The notes beneath the pieces are model-generated. The model ran no database searches. It had not been told where the DNA came from and saw only the letters and a list, made by a program, of their open reading frames with translations. From Buttiauxella sp049686335 (GTDB taxonomy: Bacteria; Pseudomonadota; Gammaproteobacteria; Enterobacterales; Enterobacteriaceae), in the NCBI RefSeq assembly GCF_049686335.1, contig NZ_JBAVHX010000004.1, positions 806,001 to 870,000 on the forward strand: a stretch of 64,000 nt of DNA. Direction: 5' to 3'. Positions within the stretch are counted from its first letter, which is position 1. Each line of letters opens with the position of its first letter. The position numbers and the translations under genes are program-made. Shown here one piece after another: positions 8,902 to 16,809 of this stretch.

Positions 8902-9849
8902 ATGTCATCAATTGCCGAAAACGAATTCAGAACAACAACCCAACTCAATGGCTGGCGGCTGTTTCTTTCTTTAGCGAAGGGACAGTGGATGCCTGGAAGT
9001 GCCTGGCACAATCCCACTTACCGCCGCAAATTTGTCCTGCGATCGCTGGCTAACCCGCTTTCCACCGCACGCTTAATGAGCGACTTATCGCATCAGCCGT
9101 TGTTAGAAAAACTGCTAACCGCGCAACCTGGCCTACCTTGCCGGGTCCATCGCCCCTATTTAACGGCCAGGTTTAACCGTAAGGCGGCGGTTGATGCCTT
9201 GTCTTTCCACTATCAGGCCCTGACCCGCGCACTCCCTGAGCGCTTGTTATTACAGCACTACTCCCCTGACGGCGCACGTCTGGCAACAATAACGGGTAAA
9301 GATGAGAACTTCTACCATCTTGATTTACGCACCGACGCCAATGTTGATAAAGAAGGTGAAGCCACCGTCACGCTGACCCGCGAGGACGGTGTGGTTCTGG
9401 CCGGATTAACCTTCACCCTTTGCCTGCATCAGCAAAAGCCTACCCTGTTTATTGGTGGCCTGCAGGGTGCCAAAAATGATATTCCACATGAATATATTCA
9501 GCTCGCGACCAAAGCGTGTCATGGATTATTCCCAAAACGTCTGGTGTTGGAAGCGACCTGCCTGTTAGCACGTCATTTAGGGGTGAACACCATTCTTGCC
9601 GTCAGCAATAACGCACATATTTATCGCTCGTGGCGTTATGCCAATAAGAAGAAAGACAAGATCCATGCCGATTATGATAGCTTCTGGGAGTCGATGAGCG
9701 GCGAATTACAGCCTCAAGGTTACTTTAAGATGCCACTCGGCGTGGCTCGCAAACCTATCGAAGAGATCGCCAGCAAAAAACGCGCTGAGTATCGCCGCCG
9801 CTACACGTTATTGGATGAGATGATGGAACAAATCGAGCGCCTTCTTTAA
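8902..9849 (+). CDS. ybjX: VirK/YbjX family protein (DUF535)
   Basis: Encodes 315 residues from ATG 8902; an in-frame ATG at 8878 would add eight residues. The family is named after Shigella VirK and is PhoPQ-linked in Salmonella and E. coli, where it is associated with resistance to antimicrobial peptides and envelope stress; the biochemical activity is unknown. Visible conserved pieces include NPTYRRKFVLRSLANP near the N-terminus, LFIGGLQGAK in the middle, and the C-terminal RSWRYANKKKDKIHADYDSFWES with KKRAEYRRRY. It is divergent from macAB; the 140-base gap probably holds both promoters, but I could not assign a PhoP box with confidence. Confidence 0.92.
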   Translation: MSSIAENEFRTTTQLNGWRLFLSLAKGQWMPGSAWHNPTYRRKFVLRSLANPLSTARLMSDLSHQPLLEKLLTAQPGLPCRVHRPYLTARFNRKAAVDALSFHYQALTRALPERLLLQHYSPDGARLATITGKDENFYHLDLRTDANVDKEGEATVTLTREDGVVLAGLTFTLCLHQQKPTLFIGGLQGAKNDIPHEYIQLATKACHGLFPKRLVLEATCLLARHLGVNTILAVSNNAHIYRSWRYANKKKDKIHADYDSFWESMSGELQPQGYFKMPLGVARKPIEEIASKKRAEYRRRYTLLDEMMEQIERLL

Positions 9850-9862
9850 GCCAGTCGCCGGG

Positions 9863-11518
9863 CTAATCGGCCCGGCCACGCGCCAACCATAACACCCGGG
9901 AGAACATTTTGCGCAGCAGCGACGGCACGGCATCCACTCCACGCCTTCCCGCTTCCATTGCCACTTCTATGGCTAAATCGGGTTTGGATGAACGGTGGAT
10001 GGCTTTCACGATCACGCGGCGCATATTCATCGGCACGTTTTCGGGAATTTGCGCCACCCGATGGAACACATCCGCAAACCCCTGGCGATACATGAAATGT
10101 TCCATGTCCATTGCCGGCAACGCAGTGAGATGCTCGCGTTCCTGATCCCGGTCATTTTCCAGAATGCCGCGCACCACGGACGCATATTTCTTCCCAGCTT
10201 CATCACCATCCACCAGCACATGCCATTCAATACCCATCCGGCGGGCAAACTTGATCAACGGGCGCAGGCCTGATTGGGCAAATTCGATAACTTTCACCCC
10301 TTCGGCGTCGAAGTGATGCCCGCACTGGCGCGCCAGTTCATTCATGACCCAGACTTCCGTTTCGCCTTCCACTAATAACCAGCAGCGGGCAAACAACGAC
10401 GAGGCGCGGTTAAACCGGATATGGAATGCGATGCGCCGGCTATCTTCTGCATTCATCCCAGCAGGACCCAGCCGCCAGGCCGCCACTTTTGATGATTCGC
10501 GCACCAGGCGGCAAACGTGCTCGACTGGGGTGAGGGACAACAGTTCACCAGAGTTGGTGGTGGTGATTTTTTGTAGTGGCAGCAGATTTAGCAAATGCCA
10601 GGCCACCGATAACATAATCGGGTGCAGGCGGGTTTCCGGATCTTCCACCAGCAATAGCGGACGGGCGTCTTTATCCAGCGCGACGCTGCCTTTTGCCTGC
10701 AATAGCGTTGAAAACATCCCCAGTAAAATCATGCGATGTGCCCGGCTATTGGGTTTGTCGATCATGCGGTTAATGATATCCAGATAGCGCCAGCTACGTT
10801 GTTCATCGTGCAAGCGACGACGCAACAAACGATTATGCGCGGGCGCGCCTTGCTCGGAGAAATAGTGCTCAAGCAGTTGCACCATCGCCGTCAGACCTTG
10901 CCGCAGCTGCGCATCAGTGAGATTTTGCGGGCGTGAGACCAGTTCTCGCGCCAGGAAATCGAGCTGGCGAGCGGTCATTTCGGTTTCTGGCATCGCGGGA
11001 ATGCTGTCGTTACGCAAGCGGCGCATAAAACGCGCATCACGCAGACGTAATACGGGGTTGAGGCGGATGATTTGCTGCGCGAGGTTGTCGATGTCATCCA
11101 GTTCGATTGCCCGGCCTTGATTATCAAGAAAGCTGCGCAGCGTCAGAATGGAGCCATCTTGCGCGAGTTCACCCACCAGCCGATACATGATGCGATGAAA
11201 ACCGCCCTCGCCTTGATTCCATACCGGTGCAAGCGCGCGATAGCGTCGCCCAAGATGATGCCCGGGTGCGGCTTCCCGAAAAGTCAGAACAATATGTAAA
11301 TGATGCTCCCGACCTTGTACGTCCCCGGCCGGGAAATAGAAATCATCTTTTTGGAAGTGATACAGCGTCTGGTGCGGCGACAACAATAGCGTTAATGCAT
11401 CTAACAGACTGGATTTACCCCAGGCGTTTTCACCAATCAACACGTTATTTTGCTCAAGCATTAACGATAGACGGTTAATCCCTCTGAACCCGACAACTTC
11501 CACTCGCTCAAGAAACAT
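9863..11518 (-). CDS. ybjD: YbjD, OLD-family ATP-dependent endonuclease
   Basis: Encodes 551 residues (E. coli 552). The N-terminal ABC-type ATPase has Walker A GENAWGKSS and a Walker B-like LLLVEDPETRLHP. The C-terminal TOPRIM domain has the catalytic glutamate in LLVEGETEVW and the DGD motif in HVLVDGDEAGKKY. The OLD (overcoming lysogenization defect) family contains phage and plasmid nucleases and the Gabija GajA nuclease; the chromosomal YbjD has no settled role. No GajB-like helicase or other defence partner sits beside it, so a stand-alone nuclease role is the safest reading. It is convergent with ybjX, 13 bases away. Confidence 0.95.
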   Translation of the reverse strand: MFLERVEVVGFRGINRLSLMLEQNNVLIGENAWGKSSLLDALTLLLSPHQTLYHFQKDDFYFPAGDVQGREHHLHIVLTFREAAPGHHLGRRYRALAPVWNQGEGGFHRIMYRLVGELAQDGSILTLRSFLDNQGRAIELDDIDNLAQQIIRLNPVLRLRDARFMRRLRNDSIPAMPETEMTARQLDFLARELVSRPQNLTDAQLRQGLTAMVQLLEHYFSEQGAPAHNRLLRRRLHDEQRSWRYLDIINRMIDKPNSRAHRMILLGMFSTLLQAKGSVALDKDARPLLLVEDPETRLHPIMLSVAWHLLNLLPLQKITTTNSGELLSLTPVEHVCRLVRESSKVAAWRLGPAGMNAEDSRRIAFHIRFNRASSLFARCWLLVEGETEVWVMNELARQCGHHFDAEGVKVIEFAQSGLRPLIKFARRMGIEWHVLVDGDEAGKKYASVVRGILENDRDQEREHLTALPAMDMEHFMYRQGFADVFHRVAQIPENVPMNMRRVIVKAIHRSSKPDLAIEVAMEAGRRGVDAVPSLLRKMFSRVLWLARGRAD

Positions 11519-11578
11519 AATCCCTCCAGATTGGTGATGCTTTCCTTTATCAACCCGAACCTGACTGCATTATTCGAG

Positions 11579-11699
11579 TATATACCCAAAATAATTCGAG
11601 TTGTGGCAGGTGGCAAGAGAACGAGTCCCGATGAGCTAACTGTAGTAAGAGATTTGGGCGAGCAAACGTCGCCAACAACTTGAAGCAGGACAGGTATAG
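11579..11699. repeat. ERIC element 1
   Basis: About 121 bases begin TATACCCAAAATAATTCGAG and end with GACAGGTATA, the two ends of the enterobacterial repetitive intergenic consensus. The central part is diverged from the consensus. It lies upstream of ybjD. Confidence 0.85.
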
Positions 11700-12177
11700 C
11701 GGGAGATGAAGTGCACTTCCCTCCCTAAAAGAGGTGTAATAAAAAACGCGTCAAATTGTAATAACTATCTATTATTTATCTGGTTAACAGAAAATGCGAT
11801 CGATACAAGAAGATTCTTATTTATTTAAAAATCTTCTATACTTCTAAATGCGTATGCCCTTGTAAACAATGGTATATCAATGCCCTAAGTCAATTTAAGA
11901 GGATTTAATCAACTGGTTCTTTTATACCGAACTCATTAATATCACTGCTCTTTTATTTATAGCCTTACTTCCATAATGGTTGTAACAAAAAATAATCGGG
12001 TAAGTTTTAAAAATATCCCAAATATCTTGTGTTGTTGTTGAACGACAAGTCCATAAATCCCGCTCACAATGTAATCTTTGTGACTCAGATGAATGGATTC
12101 AGTCCGCGTTTCTGCCACTTGAAATTTGAGGATATAACTTGCCTGAATTTCGTTTTTTTTAGAAAGCAGAGGTGGTT
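11700..12177. other. AT-rich intergenic region before aqpZ
   Basis: About 480 bases without a credible gene. It is clearly richer in A and T than its surroundings. It contains one notable hairpin around 11807-11840 (AGAAGATT paired with AATCTTCT across an AT-rich loop) followed by TATACTT. The proximal part must hold the aqpZ promoter. Nothing else is identifiable. Confidence 0.5.
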
Positions 12178-12873
12178 ATGTTTAGGAAATTAGCAGCAGA
12201 ATTTTTCGGTACATTTTGGTTGGTCTTTGGCGGGTGTGGGAGTGCTGTGCTCGCGGCAGCTTTTCCAGAATTAGGAATTGGTTTTGCCGGTGTTGCATTA
12301 GCTTTTGGTTTAACCGTATTAACCATGGCTTATGCAGTCGGTCATATTTCTGGCGGCCATTTTAACCCGGCAGTGACTCTGGGTTTATGGGCTGGTGGTC
12401 GCTTCCCGGCAAAAGAAGTGATTGGCTATATTGTTGCGCAGGTAATTGGCGGTATCGTTGCGGCGGGTATTCTCTATTTAATTGCCAGCGGTAAAAGCGG
12501 TTTTGATGCAGCGGCCAGTGGCTTTGCTTCAAATGGCTATGGCGAACATTCGCCTGGTAATTATTCCATGTTGTCAGCAATTATTATTGAAATCGTATTA
12601 ACCTGCGGCTTCTTGATTGTTATTCATGGTGCAACAGATAAATTTGCCCCAGCCGGTTTTGCACCAATTGCGATCGGCCTGGCACTGACGTTAATTCACC
12701 TGATTAGTATTCCGGTCACCAACACGTCGGTGAACCCAGCGCGTAGTACTGCGGTGGCTATCTTCCAGGGTGGTTGGGCCTTAGAACAGTTGTGGTTATT
12801 CTGGGTGATGCCAATCATTGGCGGTATCCTGGGTGGCGTTATCTACCGCACTTTACTGGAAAAACGTAACTAA
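12178..12873 (+). CDS. aqpZ: Aquaporin Z
   Basis: Encodes 231 residues, the same as E. coli AqpZ, from the ATG at 12178 with AGAGGTGG upstream. AqpZ is a tetrameric inner-membrane water channel. Both NPA pore motifs are present, SGGHFNPAVT (first half) and TSVNPARST (second half), the latter containing the selectivity-filter arginine. Six membrane segments are evident. The glycerol-facilitator loop is absent, so it is an aquaporin and not GlpF. It is monocistronic, with an inverted repeat downstream. Confidence 0.97.
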   Translation: MFRKLAAEFFGTFWLVFGGCGSAVLAAAFPELGIGFAGVALAFGLTVLTMAYAVGHISGGHFNPAVTLGLWAGGRFPAKEVIGYIVAQVIGGIVAAGILYLIASGKSGFDAAASGFASNGYGEHSPGNYSMLSAIIIEIVLTCGFLIVIHGATDKFAPAGFAPIAIGLALTLIHLISIPVTNTSVNPARSTAVAIFQGGWALEQLWLFWVMPIIGGILGGVIYRTLLEKRN

Positions 12874-12880
12874 TTGACTC

Positions 12881-12908
12881 GCGTAGGGTAGATTCCTCTG
12901 CCCTACGC
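12881..12908 (+). terminator. Inverted repeat after aqpZ
   Basis: GCGTAGGG and CCCTACGC pair across a 12-base loop just after the aqpZ stop. There is no T run, so it is a weak or Rho-assisted terminator at best. Confidence 0.4.
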
Positions 12909-13032
12909 AAACTCTCTTCTTTTGCCGCGTACAACTTGCATAAAAACCCTCTATTTTCGGCGCTTTACTCATTCCCCTTCTTTGGGTAGTGTGACATACG
13001 CCGTTACTTATTTTGCAAGGATTGTCCGCACC

Positions 13033-13932
13033 ATGTTTTCGGGATTGTTAATTATCTTAGTACCGCTGATCGTCGGTTATCTCATTCCTTTAAAACAAAC
13101 CAGTTTGCTTAAGCTAATTAATCGCCTGCTGAGCTGGATTGTTTACGTCATTTTATTTTTCATGGGCATCAGCCTCGCATTTCTCGATAACCTGGCCAGT
13201 AATCTGCTGGCGATATTTCAATACGCGGCGGTTAGCGTGGTGGTGATACTGCTGTGTAATGCCGCAGCACTGCTTTGGCTGGAACGATCCATGCCATGGC
13301 GGCACAGTCACCAGCAGGAACAACTCCCGTCGCGTATTGCGATGGCGCTGGAATCGCTCAAGCTCTGTGGCGTTGTGGTGGCCGGATTTGCGCTCGGCCT
13401 TACCGCATGGCCGATTTTGCACCATGCCACTGCCGCCAGCGAGTACACGCTGATCTTCCTGTTATTACTTGTTGGTATCCAGTTGCGTAACAGCGGCATG
13501 ACCTTAAAGCAGATAGTGTTAAATCGCCGTGGCATGATAGTCGCGGTAGTCGTCGCTCTCAGCTCACTGGCGGGCGGCATTATCAATGCCTTTATTCTCG
13601 ACCTGCCGATTAAAACCGGCTTAGCCATGGCGTCTGGCTTCGGCTGGTATTCGCTTTCCGGTATTTTGATGACGGAATCTTACGGCCCGGTGATTGGCAG
13701 CGCGGCGTTCTTTAACGATCTGGCGCGGGAACTGATTGCCATCATGTTGATTCCAGGCCTGGTCCGCCGCAGTCGCTCCACCGCGCTCGGGTTATCTGGC
13801 GCAACATCAATGGATTTCACCCTCCCGGTGCTGCAACGCAGTGGCGGCCTGGAAATTGTCCCGGCGGCAATTGTTCACGGCTTTATCCTTAGCTTACTGA
13901 CTCCGCTGTTAATGGCATTTTTCGCCTCCTGA
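13033..13932 (+). CDS. lysO: LysO (YbjE), L-lysine exporter
   Basis: Encodes 299 residues, the E. coli length, from ATG 13033; an open frame extends upstream to 12922 but has no family similarity. LysO is an inner-membrane protein that exports lysine and its toxic analogue thialysine, and is ArgR-regulated in E. coli. Eight or more hydrophobic segments are visible. The signature GFGWYSLSGILMTESYGPVIGS and NDLARELIAIMLIPGL, with the acidic residues implicated in transport, are intact. A TTGCATAAAAA half-site resembling an ARG box lies near 12940, but it is too weak to call separately. Confidence 0.95.
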   Translation: MFSGLLIILVPLIVGYLIPLKQTSLLKLINRLLSWIVYVILFFMGISLAFLDNLASNLLAIFQYAAVSVVVILLCNAAALLWLERSMPWRHSHQQEQLPSRIAMALESLKLCGVVVAGFALGLTAWPILHHATAASEYTLIFLLLLVGIQLRNSGMTLKQIVLNRRGMIVAVVVALSSLAGGIINAFILDLPIKTGLAMASGFGWYSLSGILMTESYGPVIGSAAFFNDLARELIAIMLIPGLVRRSRSTALGLSGATSMDFTLPVLQRSGGLEIVPAAIVHGFILSLLTPLLMAFFAS

Positions 13933-13939
13933 TACCTCA

Positions 13940-13963
13940 TTGGCGGTAGGTTCCTGCCGCCAA
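13940..13963 (+). terminator. Hairpin after lysO
   Basis: TTGGCGGTAGG pairs with CCTGCCGCCAA with one G-T wobble, immediately after the lysO stop. There is no strong T tract. Confidence 0.55.
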
Positions 13964-13965
13964 AA

Positions 13966-13979
13966 TTGCGCTAAATCAA
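13966..13979. promoter_or_regulatory. Candidate FNR site upstream of hcp
   Basis: TTGCGCTAAATCAA matches the FNR consensus TTGAT-N4-ATCAA with a perfect right half and three of five bases in the left half. hcp-hcr is FNR-activated under anaerobiosis in E. coli. Confidence 0.5.
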
Positions 13980-14038
13980 TCTCCACTTAAGTTGCATAAA
14001 AAATACCTTTTCCCTCTGCAGCACTGAGCATAACCTTA

Positions 14039-14061
14039 AACATGTATATCAAATATAACTT
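14039..14061. promoter_or_regulatory. NsrR operator upstream of hcp
   Basis: The 23-base near-palindrome at 14039-14061 (AACATGTAT, then ATAACTT) closely resembles the known E. coli hcp NsrR site. It ends 14 bases before the hcp start codon. NsrR is the nitric-oxide-sensing repressor of this operon. Confidence 0.75.
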
Positions 14062-14075
14062 TAAAAGGTACGATT

Positions 14076-15728
14076 ATGTTTTGTGTGCAATGTGAACAAA
14101 CAATCCGCACCCCGGCGGGCAACGGCTGTTCTTACGCTCAGGGTATGTGTGGCAAAACCGCCGAAACATCTGATCTGCAAGATCTGCTGATTGCCGCCTT
14201 ACAGGGGCTGTCTGCATGGGCCATTGCCGCACGTGAAGTCGGTATTATCGACCATGACATCGACAACTTTGCGCCTCGCGCATTCTTCTCTACCCTGACT
14301 AACGTTAACTTCGATTCGCCACGCATTGTCGGATACGCGCAAGAAGCCATCGCGCTGCGTGAAAGCCTGAAAACGCGTAGCCTCGCCATTAACCCACAAC
14401 TCACCGTCGCCAACCCGATGGCTGAACTTCAACTGGTCAGCAACGATTTGGGCGACCTGCAACGCCAGGCAGCTGAATTCGCGCCAAACCGCGATAAAGC
14501 AGAAATCGGTGAAGATATTCTTGGCCTGCGCCTGTTATGCCTGTACGGCCTCAAAGGTGCCGCAGCTTACATGGAACACGCCCACGTTCTCGGCCAGTAC
14601 GACAACGACATTTACGCCCAATACCATAAAATTATGGCGTGGCTCGGCACCTGGCCTGCTGATATGGGCGCGTTGCTGGAATGCTCGATGGAAATCGGCC
14701 AGATGAACTTCAAAGTGATGAGTATTCTGGATCACGGCGAAACGGAGAAATACGGCCACCCGACACCGACCCAGGTCAACGTCCGCCCGGTTGCAGGCAA
14801 ATGTATTTTGATTTCCGGTCACGACCTGAAAGACCTCTATAACTTGCTGGAACAAACTGAAGGTACTGGCGTTAACGTCTATACCCACGGCGAAATGTTG
14901 CCTGCACACGGTTATCCGGAACTGCGTAAATTCAAACATCTGGTCGGTAACTACGGTAGCGGCTGGCAGAATCAGCAAAGCGAATTTGCCCGCTTCCCTG
15001 GGCCAATTGTGATGACATCCAACTGCATCATTAACCCAGAAGTCGGCTCTTACACCGACCGTATCTGGACCCGCAGCATCGTCGGCTGGCCGGGTGTGAG
15101 CCACCTCGAAGGTGATGATTTCACCGCGGTCATTACCCAGGCACAGCAAATGGCGGGCTTCCCTTACAGCGAAATCGAACATCTGATCACCGTCGGATTT
15201 GGCCGCCAGACTCTGCTGGGTGCTGCCGATACACTGATTGATTTGGTGAGCCGTGAAAAACTGCGCCACATCTTCCTCGTCGGTGGATGTGATGGCGAAC
15301 GTGGCGAACGTAGCTACTTCACCGACTTCGCCACCAGCGTGCCGAAAGATTGCCTGATCCTGACGCTTGCGTGCGGGAAATACCGTTTCAACAAACTGGA
15401 CTTCGGCGATATCGAAGGCTTGCCGCGCCTGGTGGATGCCGGCCAGTGTAACGATGCTTATTCGGCGATTATCCTTGCGGTCACGCTCGCGGAGAAACTC
15501 GGTTGTGGCGTTAACGATTTGCCACTGAGCCTGGTGCTGTCCTGGTTTGAGCAAAAAGCGATTGTTATCCTGTTGACCCTGCTGTCGCTGGGCGTGACAA
15601 ATATCGTCACTGGCCCTACCGCTCCGGGCTTCCTGACGCCAAATCTGCTGGCCGTTCTTAACGAGAAGTTTGGCCTGCGCGCCATTACGACCGTTGAACA
15701 AGATATTGAACAGCTGATGAGCGCATAA
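14076..15728 (+). CDS. hcp: Hybrid-cluster protein (hydroxylamine reductase / NO reductase)
   Basis: Encodes 550 residues, identical in length to E. coli Hcp. The protein carries a [2Fe-2S] cluster and the hybrid [4Fe-2S-2O] cluster, and reduces NO to N2O and hydroxylamine to ammonia in anaerobic cells. The N-terminal cysteines are CVQCEQTIRTPAGNGC and GMCGKTAE. Hybrid-cluster ligands are visible in TSNCIINP, GGCDGERGERSYF and LACGKYRFN. hcr follows after nine bases, so the two form one operon under the NsrR and FNR sites upstream. Confidence 0.98.
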   Translation: MFCVQCEQTIRTPAGNGCSYAQGMCGKTAETSDLQDLLIAALQGLSAWAIAAREVGIIDHDIDNFAPRAFFSTLTNVNFDSPRIVGYAQEAIALRESLKTRSLAINPQLTVANPMAELQLVSNDLGDLQRQAAEFAPNRDKAEIGEDILGLRLLCLYGLKGAAAYMEHAHVLGQYDNDIYAQYHKIMAWLGTWPADMGALLECSMEIGQMNFKVMSILDHGETEKYGHPTPTQVNVRPVAGKCILISGHDLKDLYNLLEQTEGTGVNVYTHGEMLPAHGYPELRKFKHLVGNYGSGWQNQQSEFARFPGPIVMTSNCIINPEVGSYTDRIWTRSIVGWPGVSHLEGDDFTAVITQAQQMAGFPYSEIEHLITVGFGRQTLLGAADTLIDLVSREKLRHIFLVGGCDGERGERSYFTDFATSVPKDCLILTLACGKYRFNKLDFGDIEGLPRLVDAGQCNDAYSAIILAVTLAEKLGCGVNDLPLSLVLSWFEQKAIVILLTLLSLGVTNIVTGPTAPGFLTPNLLAVLNEKFGLRAITTVEQDIEQLMSA

Positions 15729-15737
15729 GGAGCCGCC

Positions 15738-16706
15738 ATGACTATGCCAACGCCACTGTGCCCGCATCGTATGCAGGTGCATCATATTCACCAGGAAACG
15801 CCGGATGTCTGGACGCTGTCGCTGATTAATCACGACTTTTATCCTTACAAGGCCGGGCAATACGCGCTGGTGAGTATTCGTCATAGTGACGAAACACTCC
15901 GTGCTTACACGATCTCTTCGACACCAGGCCTCAGCCCATTTATTACGCTAACGGTCCGTGGAATCGAGAATGGCGTTGGTTCTCAATGGCTGACGCAAGA
16001 AGTGAAAGTCGGCGATTACCTGTGGCTTTCAGAAGGCCAGGGGGAATTTACTTGCGAAGACTTAGCGGCTGAAAGTTTTTTGCTACTGGCCGCCGGTTGC
16101 GGTGTGACGCCCATTATAGCGATGCGCCGCTGGTTAGCGAAACATCGTCCGCAGGCTGATGTGCAGGTGATTTATAACGTCCGTTCACCGGAAGATGTCA
16201 TCTTTGCGCAGGAATGGCGGGACTATCCCGTGACGCTGGTTGCCGAGAATAATGCGCCCCAGGGTTTCATCGCCGGGCGCCTGACACGCGACATTCTGGC
16301 AAGCGTACCGGATCTCGCTTCACGCACCGTGATGACCTGCGGGCCCGCGCCTTATATGGAAATGGTGGAGAAAGAGGTCAAAGCCCTGGGCGTAACGAAC
16401 TTTTACTGCGAAAAATTCTTCACCCCCGTTGTGGCACCTGTCGACAGCGGTTTGAAATTCACCACGTTAAAACCTCTGCGTGAGTTCTACGCGCCTGTCG
16501 GCAGCACCCTGCTGGCTGCGCTGGAAAGCAACAGTGTTCCGGTGAATGCCGCCTGCCGTGCCGGGGTGTGTGGAAGTTGTAAAACCAAAGTCGAATCCGG
16601 TGATTACTCGGTCAGCAGCACTATGACCCTGACCGCAGCAGAAATTGCTAACGGTTATGTGCTGGCCTGCTGTTGCCATCCGCAAGGTGATTTAGTTCTC
16701 GCTTAA
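15738..16706 (+). CDS. hcr: NADH oxidoreductase of Hcp
   Basis: Encodes 322 residues as in E. coli. Hcr transfers electrons from NADH to Hcp. It has an N-terminal FAD-binding ferredoxin-reductase domain (RAYTISSTPG as the FAD motif), an NAD-binding domain (LLLAAGCGVTPIIAMRR and the CGPAPYM motif), and a C-terminal [2Fe-2S] plant-type ferredoxin domain with cysteines in ACRAGVCGSC and in LACCCHPQGD. A GGAG ribosome binding site overlaps the hcp-hcr junction. A terminator hairpin follows. Confidence 0.97.
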   Translation: MTMPTPLCPHRMQVHHIHQETPDVWTLSLINHDFYPYKAGQYALVSIRHSDETLRAYTISSTPGLSPFITLTVRGIENGVGSQWLTQEVKVGDYLWLSEGQGEFTCEDLAAESFLLLAAGCGVTPIIAMRRWLAKHRPQADVQVIYNVRSPEDVIFAQEWRDYPVTLVAENNAPQGFIAGRLTRDILASVPDLASRTVMTCGPAPYMEMVEKEVKALGVTNFYCEKFFTPVVAPVDSGLKFTTLKPLREFYAPVGSTLLAALESNSVPVNAACRAGVCGSCKTKVESGDYSVSSTMTLTAAEIANGYVLACCCHPQGDLVLA

Positions 16707-16714
16707 TCTCACAC

Positions 16715-16742
16715 GTGCCACTCAACGCAGAGTGGCACTTTC
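16715..16742 (+). terminator. Terminator after hcr
   Basis: GTGCCACTC pairs with GAGTGGCAC across a six-base loop, followed by TTTCT. Confidence 0.8.
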
Positions 16743-16809
16743 TGCTCAGCCTCTTCTGTTTCCTTGACTAAGCTTGTTTACGTTAACTGAATCGTGACAA
16801 GGAGAAGTA

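Noticed and set aside
9863..11518. YbjD as the nuclease of a two-gene Gabija defence system.
   Set aside because: The OLD nuclease architecture is right, but no GajB-like helicase is adjacent and the gene sits in a conserved core position.
12922..13032. 37-residue N-terminal extension of LysO.
   Set aside because: It has no similarity to the family, contains the likely promoter, and the ATG at 13033 gives the exact family length.
14535..15884. Long open frame of 449 codons on the minus strand opposite hcp and hcr.
   Set aside because: It is fully antisense to two well-conserved genes, has a composition unlike real proteins (rich in Gln, His and Arg), and has no similarity to known families; it is a shadow of the hcp codon bias.
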